Shown: piece after piece, positions 46,727 through 60,600 of the stretch
Position numbering within the stretch: the stretch's first letter is position 1
How the letters are laid out: every line of letters starts with the position of its first letter
From: Populus alba
Lineage: Eukaryota > Streptophyta > Magnoliopsida > Malpighiales > Salicaceae
Direction of reading: 5' to 3'
Assembly (NCBI RefSeq): GCF_005239225.2
Contig: NC_133293.1
Coordinates: 1,178,001 to 1,242,000, forward strand
DNA length: 64,000 nt
Made by a program: the position numbers and the translations under genes
Notes under the pieces: model-generated
The model's database searches: none
What the model saw: only the letters and a program-made list of their open reading frames with translations
What the model was told of the DNA's origin: nothing

Positions 46727-47530
46727 CCGTTTGTTTGCTGAAAAGTAGTTTTTTTTTGGAAAGTGAATTTCGAGAAAATGAATTATTTTCCGATATTTAG
46801 TAGTGTAATGAAAAACAAGTTGAAAAATATTTTCCAGTGTTTGGTTATATCATAGAAAATAAGCTGGAAAATAACTTATTAATGTTTTATCTTTATCAAG
46901 TTTATTAAAATAATGAGGAATAAATCTTACAAATTAAAATGTTGAATGAGAATGAAATTGAAAAAAAATATAATTTCATAAATTATTTCAAATAAAATAA
47001 ATAATAATCAAAATAATAGAGATCAAATCTAAAAAATAAAAAAAATGAAAGATGAAGAAATTAAAATAATAATAATTAACATTTTATAAAGTATTTCAAA
47101 TAAAATAAGTAACAATCAAAAGAATGAGGACCAAATTTGATAGATAAAAAAATTTCAATAAAAAAATGATAAGAAAAAAGAAAATAACTATTATAAAAAT
47201 GAGAACCAAAGTTAATATAAAAATTAAATTTTAAGAGATTAAATTGAAAAATAAATATTCAAAACAAAATATATATTGTAATCAAAAGTTTGAGGACCAA
47301 ATTTGATATAATTAGCAAATAATATGACATTTTTAAATTTTTCACAACTTTTTGAAAAGTGTTTTTCATCCAAATTTTGCAGGAAAACACTTCTCTAGAA
47401 ACTAAACCAAATTTTTCTTTGACTGAAAAGTGTTTTCTATTGATCAATTTTTATAATGGCAAACAAACACAGAAAAATTTTAAAAATAATTTCTCGAAAA
47501 TCACTTTCCAGAAAATAAAATACAACCTAA
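46727..47530. mobile_element. MITE-like insert with inverted subterminal repeats
   Basis: The left end GGCCCCGTTTGTTTGC is followed by GGAAAGTGAATTTCGAGAAA. The right end holds the inverted match GGAAAGTGATTTTCGAGAAA (read on the minus strand), with CAAACAAACAC nearby. The body is AT-rich and non-coding. Exact ends and target duplication are not resolved. Confidence 0.45.
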
Positions 47531-47849
47531 GTTGAGTTTTTGTAAATAAGTAGCAACCAATCACAAAAAATATTATTAAATCTAAAAAGCTACATGATAC
47601 AAGATTTTAAGTTGTATGTTAATTTGAGTTTGAGTTGAATTCATATTATTTCAAGTTTTTTTAATAAAAAATAAAAATATTATTTATTTTAAAATTTAAA
47701 AAAAAAAAACAAGTTAAATTGGGTTTTGAAAGAATCGATTAGGTGGTGAATTAACCCACATCTTAATTGAGTATAACCAAAACAAGTTTTATCTAGTATA
47801 ATTTAAAGTTCCTGTGTGAGATTGTAGCCTAATCAAAAATTTGACTAAA

Positions 47850-48010
47850 ATTTATTTATTTTTATTTAAAATTAATTTGGTTATATTTTTATATTGTTTT
47901 AATATGATAATGTAAAAAATAAATTTTAAAAATAAAAAAAATACTATTTTAATATATATTTTTTAATAAAATATACTTAAAAAAAATGATACTTTCAAAC
48001 AACTCCAAAA
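47850..48010 (+). repeat. Dispersed AT-rich repeat, copy 5
   Basis: Same family as 3296-3510 ('tttttatattgttttaatat' core). Confidence 0.45.
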
Positions 48011-48434
48011 TCTAATTTCGGCTAAATAGTGAGCCAACAAGTCAGGTTAGGCTTAACGACGGTTGATCACAACTACAACTGTAGAAGATTCATAAACCCT
48101 AACTTGGTAAAAACTAAAGGGGGCCGGTTCAATTGAAAATGGAATAGAAATTGGCTAGTAAATAAATAACATTCGAACCAGCCGAATATCCGAGATTCCG
48201 AATCTTCAATAAAGACAACTTCAAAATAAAACGAAAACAAAAATCAGAAACAAAGAGCAGCGGGGAAACAAAGTCATCGAAAATTTTGAACTCTCAAATG
48301 GCCAAATCTCACACTCTTTGATTTTTTCACGCTCTCTCTCTAATTTCCAGGCAACCAAACACCCACAAATTTTCCCAACTCCTGGGCTTCCTAGAAAGCC
48401 CCCCAAATGAAATGTTCAAGTATTATTCAAAAAA

Positions 48435-51400
48435 ATGATTAATAACAACAAAGAAGAAGCAAGCAAGTACCACACAGTACAAGCAGAGCGTGATTTAGAA
48501 GCCAACTGGGAAGTCGATCTTTCAAAAAAGCTTGAAGATTATTTGTTAAAGATTTGTTCTGGTGAAATTGCTGGAAACGAAGAGGATAGTAACCGTCAAT
48601 TTCGCTGAAGGTTAGGGTTTTATTGAAAAAAAAAAAGTTGTAGTTTTTTTTTTTTTGGAAGAATGTAGTTGCTTTATTGTTCAACGGTTTGAGCTTTATT
48701 TGAATTAATTGTGGTTTTTAGGGTTCTGTTGTTGAGCGATTTAATGGGTTTTTTGTTTTTGTGGCAAAATGTAGCTGCTTTATTGCTTCAAGGTTCAGTT
48801 CAAGTTTATAGCAGGAAGGTTGAGTATTTATACAACTTGGTTTTGCATGCTTTGGACTTCCTATCTCAGAAAAGGTACTCTTTTTTTTTTTTTTACCTAT
48901 TTTGTTGGGTTTTGATCGCTTCCCAAGTTCCTTTTCAATGCGAAAATGTATTTCGTTTAAGAATTTATGTCTGTAAATTACTTTGTTTTCTGGGTTTTTT
49001 TATAGTTAAGGTGATTGTCATTTGGTTTAAATTTAAATACAGTTCAAATGGAAAGTGTGGTGGTTTTGCTCAAACTTACATATATCAGGATAAGCAAGTG
49101 TTTTGCGATGATTGATTGCTCTTAGAAGTTTTAAGAATCTTGAGAAATTTGTGTATGATGATACGCATAGTTTGTGACATTCAATTGTCCTTTTTGAGAG
49201 TTTTTCCACTGCTTGAATTAGAGATAGAGAATATGGCTACTGGTTGAGAGAAGGACAAGAAATGTATTCAATTGTCACCTTTTAGTCGAGCTGGGATACT
49301 AAGTGCAGTTATATGTTTGCTATATTTTTGATAAAGAATTTCTAGGCTGTACTGTGGATTCTGTTAGCTGTCAATAGGCAGTTTAACTCATTGATTATGA
49401 GTTTTATAAATGGATTTGGAACAGTCAAGTACAAAACCCTGCTTGTTTTTTCCAAGAAAAGTATTAATTGTTGTGGAACACGGATTATTAGAAATTAAAA
49501 AATTAAAGGCTCTTCATTATACTCTTTCCCATAACTTCTCAATCAGACCAACCCGCTAAAATTCAACTAGGGATTACAAACAACATCGATGTCATGAAGA
49601 ATAAAGAGACACCACAAAATAAAAATTTATATTCTCACAGGAAAGCCATTTAAGGCTTAAATGTGTAGTTTTGAAGTCCAAACGATCAGTGGTACCATCC
49701 CATGGAAAATGATTTTTAAATTGGTTTTATAAATTTTTGAAACAGGCAGCAGGAGCAATCAGAGGGCACATCTGTCCAGAACTGAACAAAGTGGTTCCCG
49801 TGCAGTTTTCTGATGAAGAAAATGATGAATTTTGGGTCTCAGATGATGTCCCAGGTATGCTTAAATCTGCCCTCTATTTGATGCAGTTACGATGTAACTC
49901 ATGGCTAAAAAAAAATTCATTATACTTCAGTGGATGCAAGGAATTGCTTAGATGCTTCAACCAGCAAAGATGCTTCTTTCTATCACTTTGTGAAACCACC
50001 AGCAAATCTTGTTTGTTCTTGAAGGTGATTGCTTAGATAGCAGTGGTGATGGTGGGGAATTAGAGTCATATCTGGTATTACATGTACTTCCACTTTATAG
50101 TATACTGAGCTTTATGCTTCCGACCCAATCTAAATCACTTGTTTTTTTTTCCCCTACATGGTTGCAGTTAGCCACCAATGATCTTTACCAAGATTTTATT
50201 CTCTTAGACCCATGTGATGCCCTAGCCATAAATGATTTTTTGAAAGCAGATGATACTGGAAGGGCACAAAATGGTCCTTACAGGGGCAGCTCAATACGTA
50301 AGACCTTTCAGTCCCCAACAAGGCGTTCTGGAGGAACTGCTAACAAAGCCTTCTCTTGGAAAGAATCGGGATGCCAATCCTATGCCATCCCCTGTTGCTG
50401 GTTGCAGTTTTGGAGTTAATGGTTGTAAGATCAGGCCTGACCCTCCTGTCTATGATAATTTTTGATGAGAATCCTGGATTCGAAATGGAAGACAGATATT
50501 CAGATCCTGAGAATGCAGAAGATTCAGATGACAGTGATGATCCCTGGAAGCCTTTGAACCCCATGAACCTGGGAACTTAAAAGTGAAACCTTTTAAGAAA
50601 AGGTGGTTGAATTTGTGTCTGTTTTTTTTTCCCCTCTGTTTTCCCTGTAGTATGTTATATGCCTACTTCACACTCATATTGGGATTTCCTTAACAAGCAG
50701 TAAAAGATTTCAGAAGGAATGGGTTACAATCTGCTGAGAAGACCTCTATAACTGCTCTGTTTTCCAATTGCAAGGATGCCATGGTACTATTAGTCCAGAG
50801 CTTGCCAAAATATGGGAAACACAGCAAAACAAAATTGGAAACCATGGGAAACACACGATCTCCTACATTATATGAAAAGGTATTGGTTTTTCTGTTAATG
50901 TCTTTATGTTAATTTCTTGTGATTGTCCATAATCATACCTGATGTTACAATTGCAGCTGAGGCAATCTCTTACTAATGAAGGACATAATATTCCTGATAC
51001 TACTGGTAACTCTGGGAATGACAATGAAGACAATGCATATGACACTGGGATCCCTGATTTCGGGCAGCCTGATGAAGAGATTTCAGAATGCATGAATGAA
51101 GATTCATCACCCCCTTTACATGAAAAGGTTGGCAGGCTTGTGTTTTGTTCTAGTTTGTATTTGCAATAGTATAGAAGGAACTATTAGGTTGCTTACTGAC
51201 TGATTTACACAGCATGATGATGGTGGGACTCACTTTGACACCTATAAAGATTTTGGACATGGAGATCAAAGATCTCAAGCAAGCCTGGAAGATCTATGTC
51301 GATCTCACCTTGTAAGCTTGCATTTCTATCACTTTTTGACTAAATCTAACCTAGTTCATGGCAATAGTACATGCACACATATTCGTGTATTTGTTTCAGG

Positions 51401-53045
51401 TAGCTTGGGTGAAATTTCTTTGCTGGGTAAAGTATTTGACTTTTCTACCTGTCCAAAATTCTTCCGTGACTTGCCACCAAATATTTGTGGAACATGCACT
51501 CTTTTAGAAAGTAGTCTGTAAAAGTTTGTTTTATCATATGTATTCCTTTCCACAAATTCCTGATTTTTGTCTTGAAAAGCAAGATGAATAAGTTCTGCTC
51601 TCTTTGCAGGTCTTTTACACATACTCAATCCTCTGCATGTACTTATGTCAATTTCCGAAACTTAGCTTTCATCAATGTAGATTTTGTGCACTTTGCTGGT
51701 TTCTCTTTAGATTTAAAATTCTCAGGAAATGCAAGCGTAGTTTTTGAAAGCAATGATTTTAGAGATTGTAGTAGTTGAATTACGAGATCAACCTGGTCCC
51801 AAAAAATTTTGGAATTGATTGTGTTCTCTCAGATATAATCTTTTGCCCAATTATTGCCAGAGTATGTTGTAGCTTACCCACCTTTCATATGTAGGATGCT
51901 CTGCTCGCCAATATAGCTGAAACTGAGAAGCAAACTGAACTGGCTGCTCGGGTTTCATCATGGAAACTGAAAATTGAGCAAAACTTGGAAGAACAAGTAA
52001 CTTTCACCTCAATTTTTTTTGCTGCTCTTTTAGTTGCTCAAATCTTTTTACTGGCTTTTGAATTGAAGGTGAAATTTTGTTTCTAATAGGACTCACATCC
52101 GCCATTTGACATTCATGCCTATGGTGAAAGGATTTTGACAAACTCTCTCTTGAAACAGACAGTCAAAAACATGTCATGGCCTTTACAGATGTTGTGAAGG
52201 GCCAGGAAAAACATGATGTGGCTCGAACCTTCTCCGCACTTCTTCAGCTGGTAGTTCTCTTTCACTATTTCAATCTAGGAAGCATACTCAAGAAGCGTTT
52301 GGGAACGCGGTGCAAACCGCGTTCCACCAAATTTGAAATTTTTTTTTTTTTACTAAAATTTAATGCGATTTGTACTTTTTGGATCGTTTTGATGTGTTGA
52401 TGTCAAAAATGATTTTTAAAAAATGAAAAAACATCATTGACATGCATTTCGGCACGAAAAAGTTATTTGAAAAGCAAACCATTACCACACTGTCAAACAC
52501 GCTCTACAATACCTTAAAATAGAACAGCTTCTAAAATAAGTGGCCCGTACCCTTAAATATCTATAGCAACTGCTCTCAGGCCTCAAACTTGCGATGTGTA
52601 GGCTACTAGCTCTAAATCATTTTTCTTAATGACACTGTAAATTTTCTGTTTATTGCGAATGAAGTTTTGTGTGTTGGATACAATCAGTAATATTGGAGTC
52701 ATTTGGAGTGAAAATAGATATGCATTGCTTTCAAATGCTAAAAAAGAATCACCATGATTTCTCCAATTTCAGGTCAACAATGGAGAAGTTGATTTTGATA
52801 GGAGTCAAGCTAATACCGAGTCATTCTGTTACACGCTGTCAATCCTTTCCACGTCCGGCTCCTCGGTCATAAAAAAAGAACAGGAAGGAAGACATTTCAA
52901 CTGTCAAAAAAAGAGAGTTAAATCACCAATAAGAAAAGGAGGTCCGAAGCTGGGCAAGAATGGTAACACAAGGTGCACACCTGAAGGTAAGAAGAGGCGA
53001 AGATCTCGAGTTGTTGAGCCAGTTGACTTACATTCAGCAGGGTGA
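48435..53045 (+). CDS. CAPH2: Condensin-2 complex subunit H2 (CAP-H2)-like, frame broken at many single bases
   Basis: CAP-H2 is the kleisin-family subunit of condensin II, acting in chromosome organisation. I place 11 exons: 48435-48610, 48775-48874, 49746-49854, 49931-50074, 50168-50602, 50701-50879, 50957-51127, 51213-51311, 51895-51996, 52090-52250, 52773-53045. The N-terminus ([31 protein letters not shown]) and [34 protein letters not shown] and [10 protein letters not shown] are typical. So are [27 protein letters not shown] and the basic C-terminus. Splice sites are conserved. About ten one-base indels break the frame (48591, about 49772, 50012, about 50337, 50461, about 50563, about 50767, about 52150, about 52829), mostly in base runs. 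No nonsense substitutions are seen and several exons are intact. It is either a young pseudogene or a real gene with consensus errors. Confidence 0.87.
52293..52504. mobile_element. Short MITE in the last intron of the CAP-H2-like gene
   Basis: About 210 bp with inverted ends AGCGTTTGG / CAAACACGCT. Just inside the left end is a perfect 9-bp hairpin GGAACGCGG-TGCAAA-CCGCGTTCC (52302-52325). The middle contains the phrase 'tttgatgtgttgatgtcaaa' related to the dispersed AT-rich repeats, suggesting common ancestry. Confidence 0.65.
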
Positions 53046-56000
53046 CCAAGGCATCATAAGCAAGTTTTATAGTTAAATTGTGCTGATTGGCTTGGTGCAT
53101 TAACAATGTGATTATTGCATTATTTGTAACTTTGTATCATTGAGCATAGACCATTTGTTCCGAGACCTGGCCGGCTGTTCGGTTGATTTGCCAACCCGTA
53201 ACCTAGATTAACCTACTGATTCGTGACTCGGATCTTGAGTCGAGTGTCCCGGCCCTGGTTTCAATATGGTATAGACAATGATAAGCTAGAATGTGTAATA
53301 TATTTAATATTTCACGGACTTGCAGGTCAAATGCCCTTGTAATAACACTACTAATTTAACTGCACAATGATTTTGTTCTTGTGCCTTGTAATAATGCCAA
53401 TTGCCAATCTGCTTAGTGCTTAGTGCTTACTGTCAATTTTTCGAGATGCTTGCAGTGTTATTCTCTGCATTAATTTTTTTGTTCTTTGTTTTTGGTAACT
53501 AATTGGTTATGAATTGATTGATGTAAAAGCACACCTGAACAGTTGCTGGTATCTTTTGTTTGACAAAAAGCTATAGAAATAGTGATAGAACTAGGTTAGT
53601 GTTTGTATTATTCTTTCATTAAGATATTTAAGTCATTAAAGCTAGTATTATATATAACTTATCAACGACGGGAAAAAAAAATATATACATTATCAAACTT
53701 GGAGGATTGAAAGATAAAATTAAAAAACAATAAAAAAATTTTTAAAAAAAAATAAAAATCATAAAAAATAAGATTAAATTGAAAACATTAATACAAGATA
53801 AAAAAAAAAAAAACATGAACGGGTAAAATTTTTCAACTGTTTTTTTATATTAAAAAATCATAAATGTTAATTAAAAAAACTTATACATGCATCCAATTAA
53901 ATAAATCATGAACTATTTGTGTAAATAAATGAAAAAAAAAGTAATTAATGATAAATAAAAATATAATTAGAAAAATCAAGACACCATTGTATATCAGGAT
54001 ATTTAATATTATAACACGAGTCATTTATTCTGGTTATTTTTAATTTATAATAAATTTATTTATAAAAATCAATTTGTAATAGAGTACACACATAAAATTT
54101 ATTGAATAAAATAAAAAGAAAATGATATTATGAAAGGTTGCACATATTAAAAATACTATAAAGAATAAATATTTAATCCATGGAAAAATTAAAACACACT
54201 TAATATAATTAAAAATAATAGTTATTCAATAGAGGCTAAAAAACCCAAAAAAAACAAATTATAGAGAAGGAATATTAATTAAAATATATAATTAAAAAAA
54301 ACATAAAAAAGCCATTGAAAAAAAAAATGAAAAAAAAAAAAAGCAATGAGGCAAGGTGCTACCAAGCCTGGCGCTTGGCCCAATCAAGAAAAAATATGTG
54401 CATGGGCCTTTAATTTTTTTTAAGTTTAATGAGGCGAACGATATGTTATCCACCCAGTTGCAAAGTAAAAAAAAAAAAAAATGCGTTATCTAGAAATTCT
54501 AGAATCTAGCCACTGGTGTGGCTGGAAAAATAAAGGTTTTTTTTTACCTAAAAAACCAAATTTGAACCCATTTGTTTTTACCCAAAACATATAAGAAATA
54601 CCATATAAACCTTGTTAAACCAATCTATAACCTCCTAAAATATGAAAAAAAAATCATTCTAAAATTTAAAATCAACTCGAAACTAAAAATCTTTTTGAGC
54701 TTAGATATGTGTTTTAGGTGTTTACAAGGTAAAAACAACACACCTAATTGTAACCTCCTTATCACATGAAACCTTTTGATACAAAAATAGTCTGTTTTGA
54801 TGGCCAAAATCTTTCTTAATAACAATTTTCTCGCTCTAAACCAGAATACAATAACCCGTTCTTTCTTTCACTAAAAAAAGAAAAACTAAAACAAAAGGAG
54901 AAAATAAAGTTTGATATTAAAAATTATTGGAGTTGAATTTTACTTCTCTCTCTCTGCCTGTTTTTTTTTTAAATTAGAATATTCAACTCCATCACTTATT
55001 TCTATGATTTGATTGGATCTGGTTTGTTGGAGAAATAAAATAAGCTAGAAAAATTATTCTTTTCAAAAAAAAAAAAATATAGAAGCTTAGAAAATAAATC
55101 ATATCTTTCTTGATAAATCATAAAATAAATTCTAAATTGCAACTTTATATAAAAAAAATTAGAAAGTCTTTTTTATAAACTATAACTTAAAAATCTATAC
55201 ATTACAATTATAAGTTTTAGACTACATTCAAAGGTTGATTCAATTTTTTTTTTTTAATTAAAACAATGTTGTTTAGATAAAAAAAATTAAAATGTTAATA
55301 ATCAAGTTTTCACTTGATTAGCCCATGTTTTTTTACATATCAACCAAGTTTTTTAGCTTTATACTTTTTTTTCAACATGAATTAATCTAGACTCTAAATC
55401 AATTATATCCGGGTTATCTCGTATCCGGGTTTTAAACAATGATGAAAACACTCATCTCTTGAAGCACAATGTCTCTATTTGAAAGTTTCCTTTTGTAGCC
55501 CAAATTAAATGCTCGAAACTGTGGCAGGCTGAAGTATAAGTGAATTGAATTGGGCCTTTAGACAAGACCTTGAGATTTCTCCGGCAAGGGGAATTGTTGG
55601 TGTCTTTCTATTTTTTATTCCCAGTTAACTACACTTTACTATATAGAACATGCGATGCCATACGGTCGTTACAAAAAATAGAGTTTTTATTTTATTTTAT
55701 GGTAATCAAAATATATATATTCATAAAAAAACATTAATTTAAATACTTGAAAAAATACTGCACATCTTCTATAAAAATCGGTTTTTTTAATGCATTTTTT
55801 ATATTTTGACAAAATTATAACATTTTTTTTTTAATATCAATAAAGATATTTGAATAAAAAGTATCAAGGTAGCAGCGCTGGGAGTTTCCTCATCTCAGAT
55901 GTCCAGGAATAGAACTGGAACTAACTGCATTTCTACCTTATTCCGGGATTGTGCCGGAACGGATTGCTCTAAGACTGGCAACAGGATAGTGAAACAATGA

Positions 56001-59000
56001 TGCCTTTTAATTGAAAAAGCTATTGTCTCTATATAAACAATTAAGGTTTTGTAAAACACTATATTTGTTATCCATGCTCCGGCAGGGCCGAGCAGATTCT
56101 TTTTTTTTTTTTAATGTTTGGGTAAACAACCCGCCGAGGCATTAGTTCAAGTGATAATTTAAGTAATATGAAAAAAAAAAAAAAACAACACTAATAAATA
56201 AACTGACAAAACAAATAACAAAAAAAAAGTAAAAAAATAGACTCAAGCTTCTTCATATTATCAAACAACTTAAAACTAACCTAATAGAAAGCAAACCATA
56301 AAAAATAATAAAACAAAACTTTAAAGAAGAAGAAAAAAACATCAGCTTAAAAAAAAAAAAAAACAAAGCAAATATAGACGAACCTTCTAAACCTGATCTG
56401 ATCTCTAAAACTTGTAATTCATTAAATTCTAAACTCGGTTTCAATTAAGAAACTTAACTATCAACCAATTTTATTTTGAACGATGAAATCATTGAAAACA
56501 TTAATAAAAAAATTGCAAAACAAAAAAAAGAATGAGGATAAAATTTGAGAGCAAAAACTAAGGTGGATGAAATTTGAAAAAAAAAAATCCAAAAAAAATA
56601 AATAACAATTAAAAAAATAAATATCAAATTTGAAAGAAAAAAAATCATAGAGGGTGAAATTGAGAAACATTTGTAATTTGATAGATTATTTATAGAATAA
56701 AAAAATGGTAAGGGGTGAAATTAAAAAATATATAAAGGGCTAACCTAATAGATTCAAACCACAAAAAAATAATAAAAAAAGGGATAAAAAAAATAAAAAA
56801 ACACCAACTTAAAAAAAAAAAAACAAGCAAACTCGAACACCAGGTCTAATCTATAAAACAATAGACTCAAAATACACAAAAAAAAAAGAGATAAAAATAA
56901 ATAAAAAAAACACCACCTTAAAAAAAAAAAAACCCAAGCAAACTTGAACAGACATTCTAAACTTGGTTTAATCTTTAAAACCTGCAGTTTGTGAAATCCT
57001 AGATCTAGGTTCAATCAAGAAACTTAACTTTCAACAAATTTAATTTTAAAGGATGAAATCATGAAAAAATATATTAATAAAAAAACTTGCATAAGAAAAA
57101 AAAAAAAACAACAACAAAAACAATGAAAACAAAATTTGATAGAAAAAACTCGAGGGGATGAAATTTGCAAGAAAAAATTAAAAAAAATGATCTCAAACAT
57201 AACAAATAACAATTAAAAAAATAAGAATCAAATTTGACAGATAAAACAATTATAAAGGCAAAAGTGTAAAACATTTGTAATTTGATAGATTATTTATAGT
57301 GTCAATGACTAAATATTTTAATCCTTAAAATCTATTTTCAACTTGTTTTTGTCTAAAAACACATTGAAAAACATCCAAAAACTCTTAATGAACATATTTT
57401 AAAAGCCTAAAGCACCCTCTAATATGTTTAAACATAAAAATAAAATCAAATAAAAAACAAACTAACAAGTCATAGTAGTATTGTGGACATAACAAAAAAA
57501 TACAGGTCAAAAGATCATTTATTATTTACCATCCTCTCGAGTCCAATGCTTTTATTCTAAATGTAAGGATTGGGCCTAATTGTCGGGTCTAAATCAAATA
57601 TCATTGTCTTAGGTTTTTCTATTCCTTTTACTATAAATATATGAATACGTTTAGACAAAAACTTAGTGTATAAACATTATGAGTATATTTTGTCATAAAA
57701 ATACAAATAAGAAGCAACTTATCTCTAAGTAAGATGTCTTAAAATGATTTTCATCTTTTCACTTAGCATAATTAATTATTTACTTAATAATCTCTAACAG
57801 ACTAATTACGGCTTTATAATTATTATAAAATTATATGATGGCTCATTTTTTTTCTCTTTAATTTATCGAGATATCTCCTACAACAATTACTAATAATTTA
57901 GTATTGTTAGTGACTTCATTGTTGAAGGTACATAATAGGAACTAAAAAGTATAGTAATTGTATATAATACTTTCTATTTTAAAGTTATATCCTGTTATTT
58001 AAGAAAATATGTATTTTTTACTAAAATTAGTAAAAGAGTTGAATTTAAATCACTTTCTTACACTGTGTTAAATGAACTTTGCAAGCACTCTTATTTTTTT
58101 CTTTGATTTTTTTTAATTTTTAATTTTTAATATTTTGTTGATTTTAAAATATATTCTTGAAAAATCAAACACTAACCAAATACTAAGATATTTATTTAAG
58201 ACCACAATAACCTCATAAAATATAAACCAAAATAAAATTATTAAATCTAATAAAATCAATGATCGGGGTTGTGATTTTGACAGGTTAAGTTGTGAAGCCA
58301 ATATAAATTCATTATATTATCATCTCAATATTAAAAAAAGAAGTTACATTTAAACTCACTAAGTCAACTAGGTTATGTTTATGCAATTCATACACAATTT
58401 AATTTGAAAATGAAGTAGGGAGGTTAGAAGATTGACTTTATAGGTCAGATTTCAAAACAATACCAAAAAATTCCCTATAACCTGGATATTTTTTTCATGT
58501 TCAATTTTTTTTTATTTTGAACAGCAACTTAGTGCAATTTAGTAAACTAGTAAAGTACTATGAAGTTTGGAGCAAACAAATTTAAAATAAAATCTTTCAA
58601 ACATATGTTTTTTTTTATAATAATTTTTTTATATTATTGTTGTTGTTGTAGTATTTTTAAAGGAATATATTAGTCATAATAATAATAATAATAATAATAA
58701 TAAAGTATTGAAGTGGAAATAACACCATTCTATTAAATTAGTCAAAGTAGTCGGTATTTCTTGGCCAAGCAACCATCATCCGAACCGATTTCATTTGTTG
58801 TCACATAAGAATCAAAGTGGAAGAACTCGTTGATTTCTTGACTTTATGGTAATGAAAGATAATCACTAAGAAAAAGTCGTCGCAAATATCACTCGTTTCA
58901 GCCGACTAAGGAAGGATCCTCAAAGTTTTCATGATATGAAATAACCATGATTTTCCACCAACTAATTAACTAATACTTAATAATGTTACATGCCCGCTCT

Positions 59001-59159
59001 CCCTCCTAATTTCCTATACATAGCCCAAGTTATTAAATTTAATTTGGATCACAGAATAAAAAAAAATTATTTATTAAAAAAATCAAAAAAAATTTTATTT
59101 AATTAATTAATTCACTCATATTCAATTAGATCTGATATTAACTCATAATATCAGATTTA
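53046..59159. other. Long gene-free AT-rich region
   Basis: No gene is supported. It contains long A/T runs, a degenerate 0.6-kb direct duplication (56230-57300) and an AAT microsatellite (about 58676-58703). Short minus-strand open frames in A-rich DNA encode only Phe/Leu-rich strings. Confidence 0.6.
56230..57300. repeat. Degenerate direct duplication, unit about 0.57-0.60 kb
   Basis: Segments AAGAAACTTAACT (56448 and 57018) and TTGTAATTTGATAGATTATT (56671 and 57275) recur in the same order 570-604 bp apart. Between them a roughly 110-bp subunit ('aaacaccaacttaaaaaa ... caagcaaac') occurs three times (about 56330, 56800, 56910). Confidence 0.7.
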
Positions 59160-59584
59160 ATAACATTAAGATGGTATTTGACACTCTTGAAACCATGCTT
59201 TTAAAGAATTTTGATTTTTTTAAACTATATTTTATATTGTTTTAATATATTAAAAAATATAAATAATTTTTTTATATATTTTCAAATAAAAATATCTTAC
59301 CACCCTCCCTCGAAGGAAGAGTGACTCCGGAGACAGAAAAAAAGACGAAATTGTGTCTTGGGATTAGGTGGTGGGTGTCCACTAATAAGACGTGTGAAGA
59401 GCGTCCATGAAAATGCATTCAGCATAACCAACACAATAATTCTAACTTGCTCCCTTGTGTGGACGAACATACCTAAAAGCCCAAGGCTAAAGTTACGAAA
59501 GCGTGTGGACCTCTCTGGAGGAACAGGGATGACGTGTTTATTTGCCTATTTGGCGTTGGACATCTTGGATCCCTAAACAAGGCA

Positions 59585-60030
59585 TTAAGCGTTTAAAAAA
59601 CACGGTTATATCATGTTTTTTTAAAAAAAATTATTATTTTTAATTAAAAATAATTTTTTTAAAAATAAAAAATATCATTTTGATATATTTTAAATATAAA
59701 AAACACTTTAAAAAAATTCATAATTATACTTCTAAATAAACCAATACCTTTTCCTTACTTCTCTTTGAACCATACATTCATATTATAATTCGATTTTAAA
59801 TAAATTATTCTCCAAATTTATATCTACATATTTAAAAAAGATATACATTTAAGGTCTTGTTTGCTTTTGTGTTTTAAAAATTATTAAATTTGTTTTTGTT
59901 TTAAATTAATTTTTTTTGGTATTTTTAGGTTATTTTTATGTACTGATTTTAAAAATAAAAAAATATTATTTTAATATATTTTTAAATAAAAAATAGTTTA
60001 AAAAATAATTATAACTATATTCTAAAATGA
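59585..60030 (+). repeat. Dispersed AT-rich repeats, two neighbouring copies
   Basis: Two copies of the 3296-type repeat about 110 bp apart, each with an 'aaaaataaaaaatat-attttgatatatttt'-like core. Confidence 0.5.
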
Positions 60031-60389
60031 CATGTAAAAATAAAAAAAGGAATTATGTCGTTATCTTCAAGAAACGATGCTAGAGAAACCCATGAGTCTT
60101 CATGTCATCTTCAATGACATCAGCTAGAATGAAACATCGAGGAAAGGAGGAGAAGGCTTCCAAAGATAGCACCGCTTCTCCTTGCGTATTTTCCTCTTAA
60201 AGCTATTTTAATGCTTTTTAATGGGATTATTGCAAATCAAACACTGTATTATTGGTGCCTACTGCCTGGGGCTCAGTGAAAGCGTGTTAACAACAGGAAA
60301 ACGACATGGAAAAACAAATCCTCTCCAGCACAGTACCGTCAAGGAAAAACACACACAGTGCTGTTAAATGGATATGATTTTAATCCGGT

Positions 60390-60600
60390 TTATGGTGTTT
60401 GGTATTATGTATTAGAAGCGTTTTTTTTTTTTAATTTTATTTTAAATTAATATTTTTTTATTTTTTCAGATTATTTTAATGTATTGATGATAAAAATAAT
60501 TTTTAAAAATAAAAAAAATATTTTTTTAATATATTTTAAAATAAAAAAATACTTTAAAAAAATAACTATTATTATATTTCATCTACTATAATTAAATTTT
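60390..60600 (+). repeat. Dispersed AT-rich repeat
   Basis: Begins 'ggtgtttggtattatgtatt' and carries 'attttaatgtattgatgata', the core of the family. Confidence 0.55.

Larger units (their letters stand above)
45973..48434. other. Intergenic, AT-rich
   Basis: No gene is seen. Contains two dispersed repeat copies (about 46475-46700 and 47850-48010) and a TIR/MITE-like insert (46727-47530). Confidence 0.6.

Noticed and set aside
56253..57274. Phe/Leu-rich minus-strand membrane proteins
   Set aside because: Artefacts of A-rich DNA within a decayed tandem duplication.
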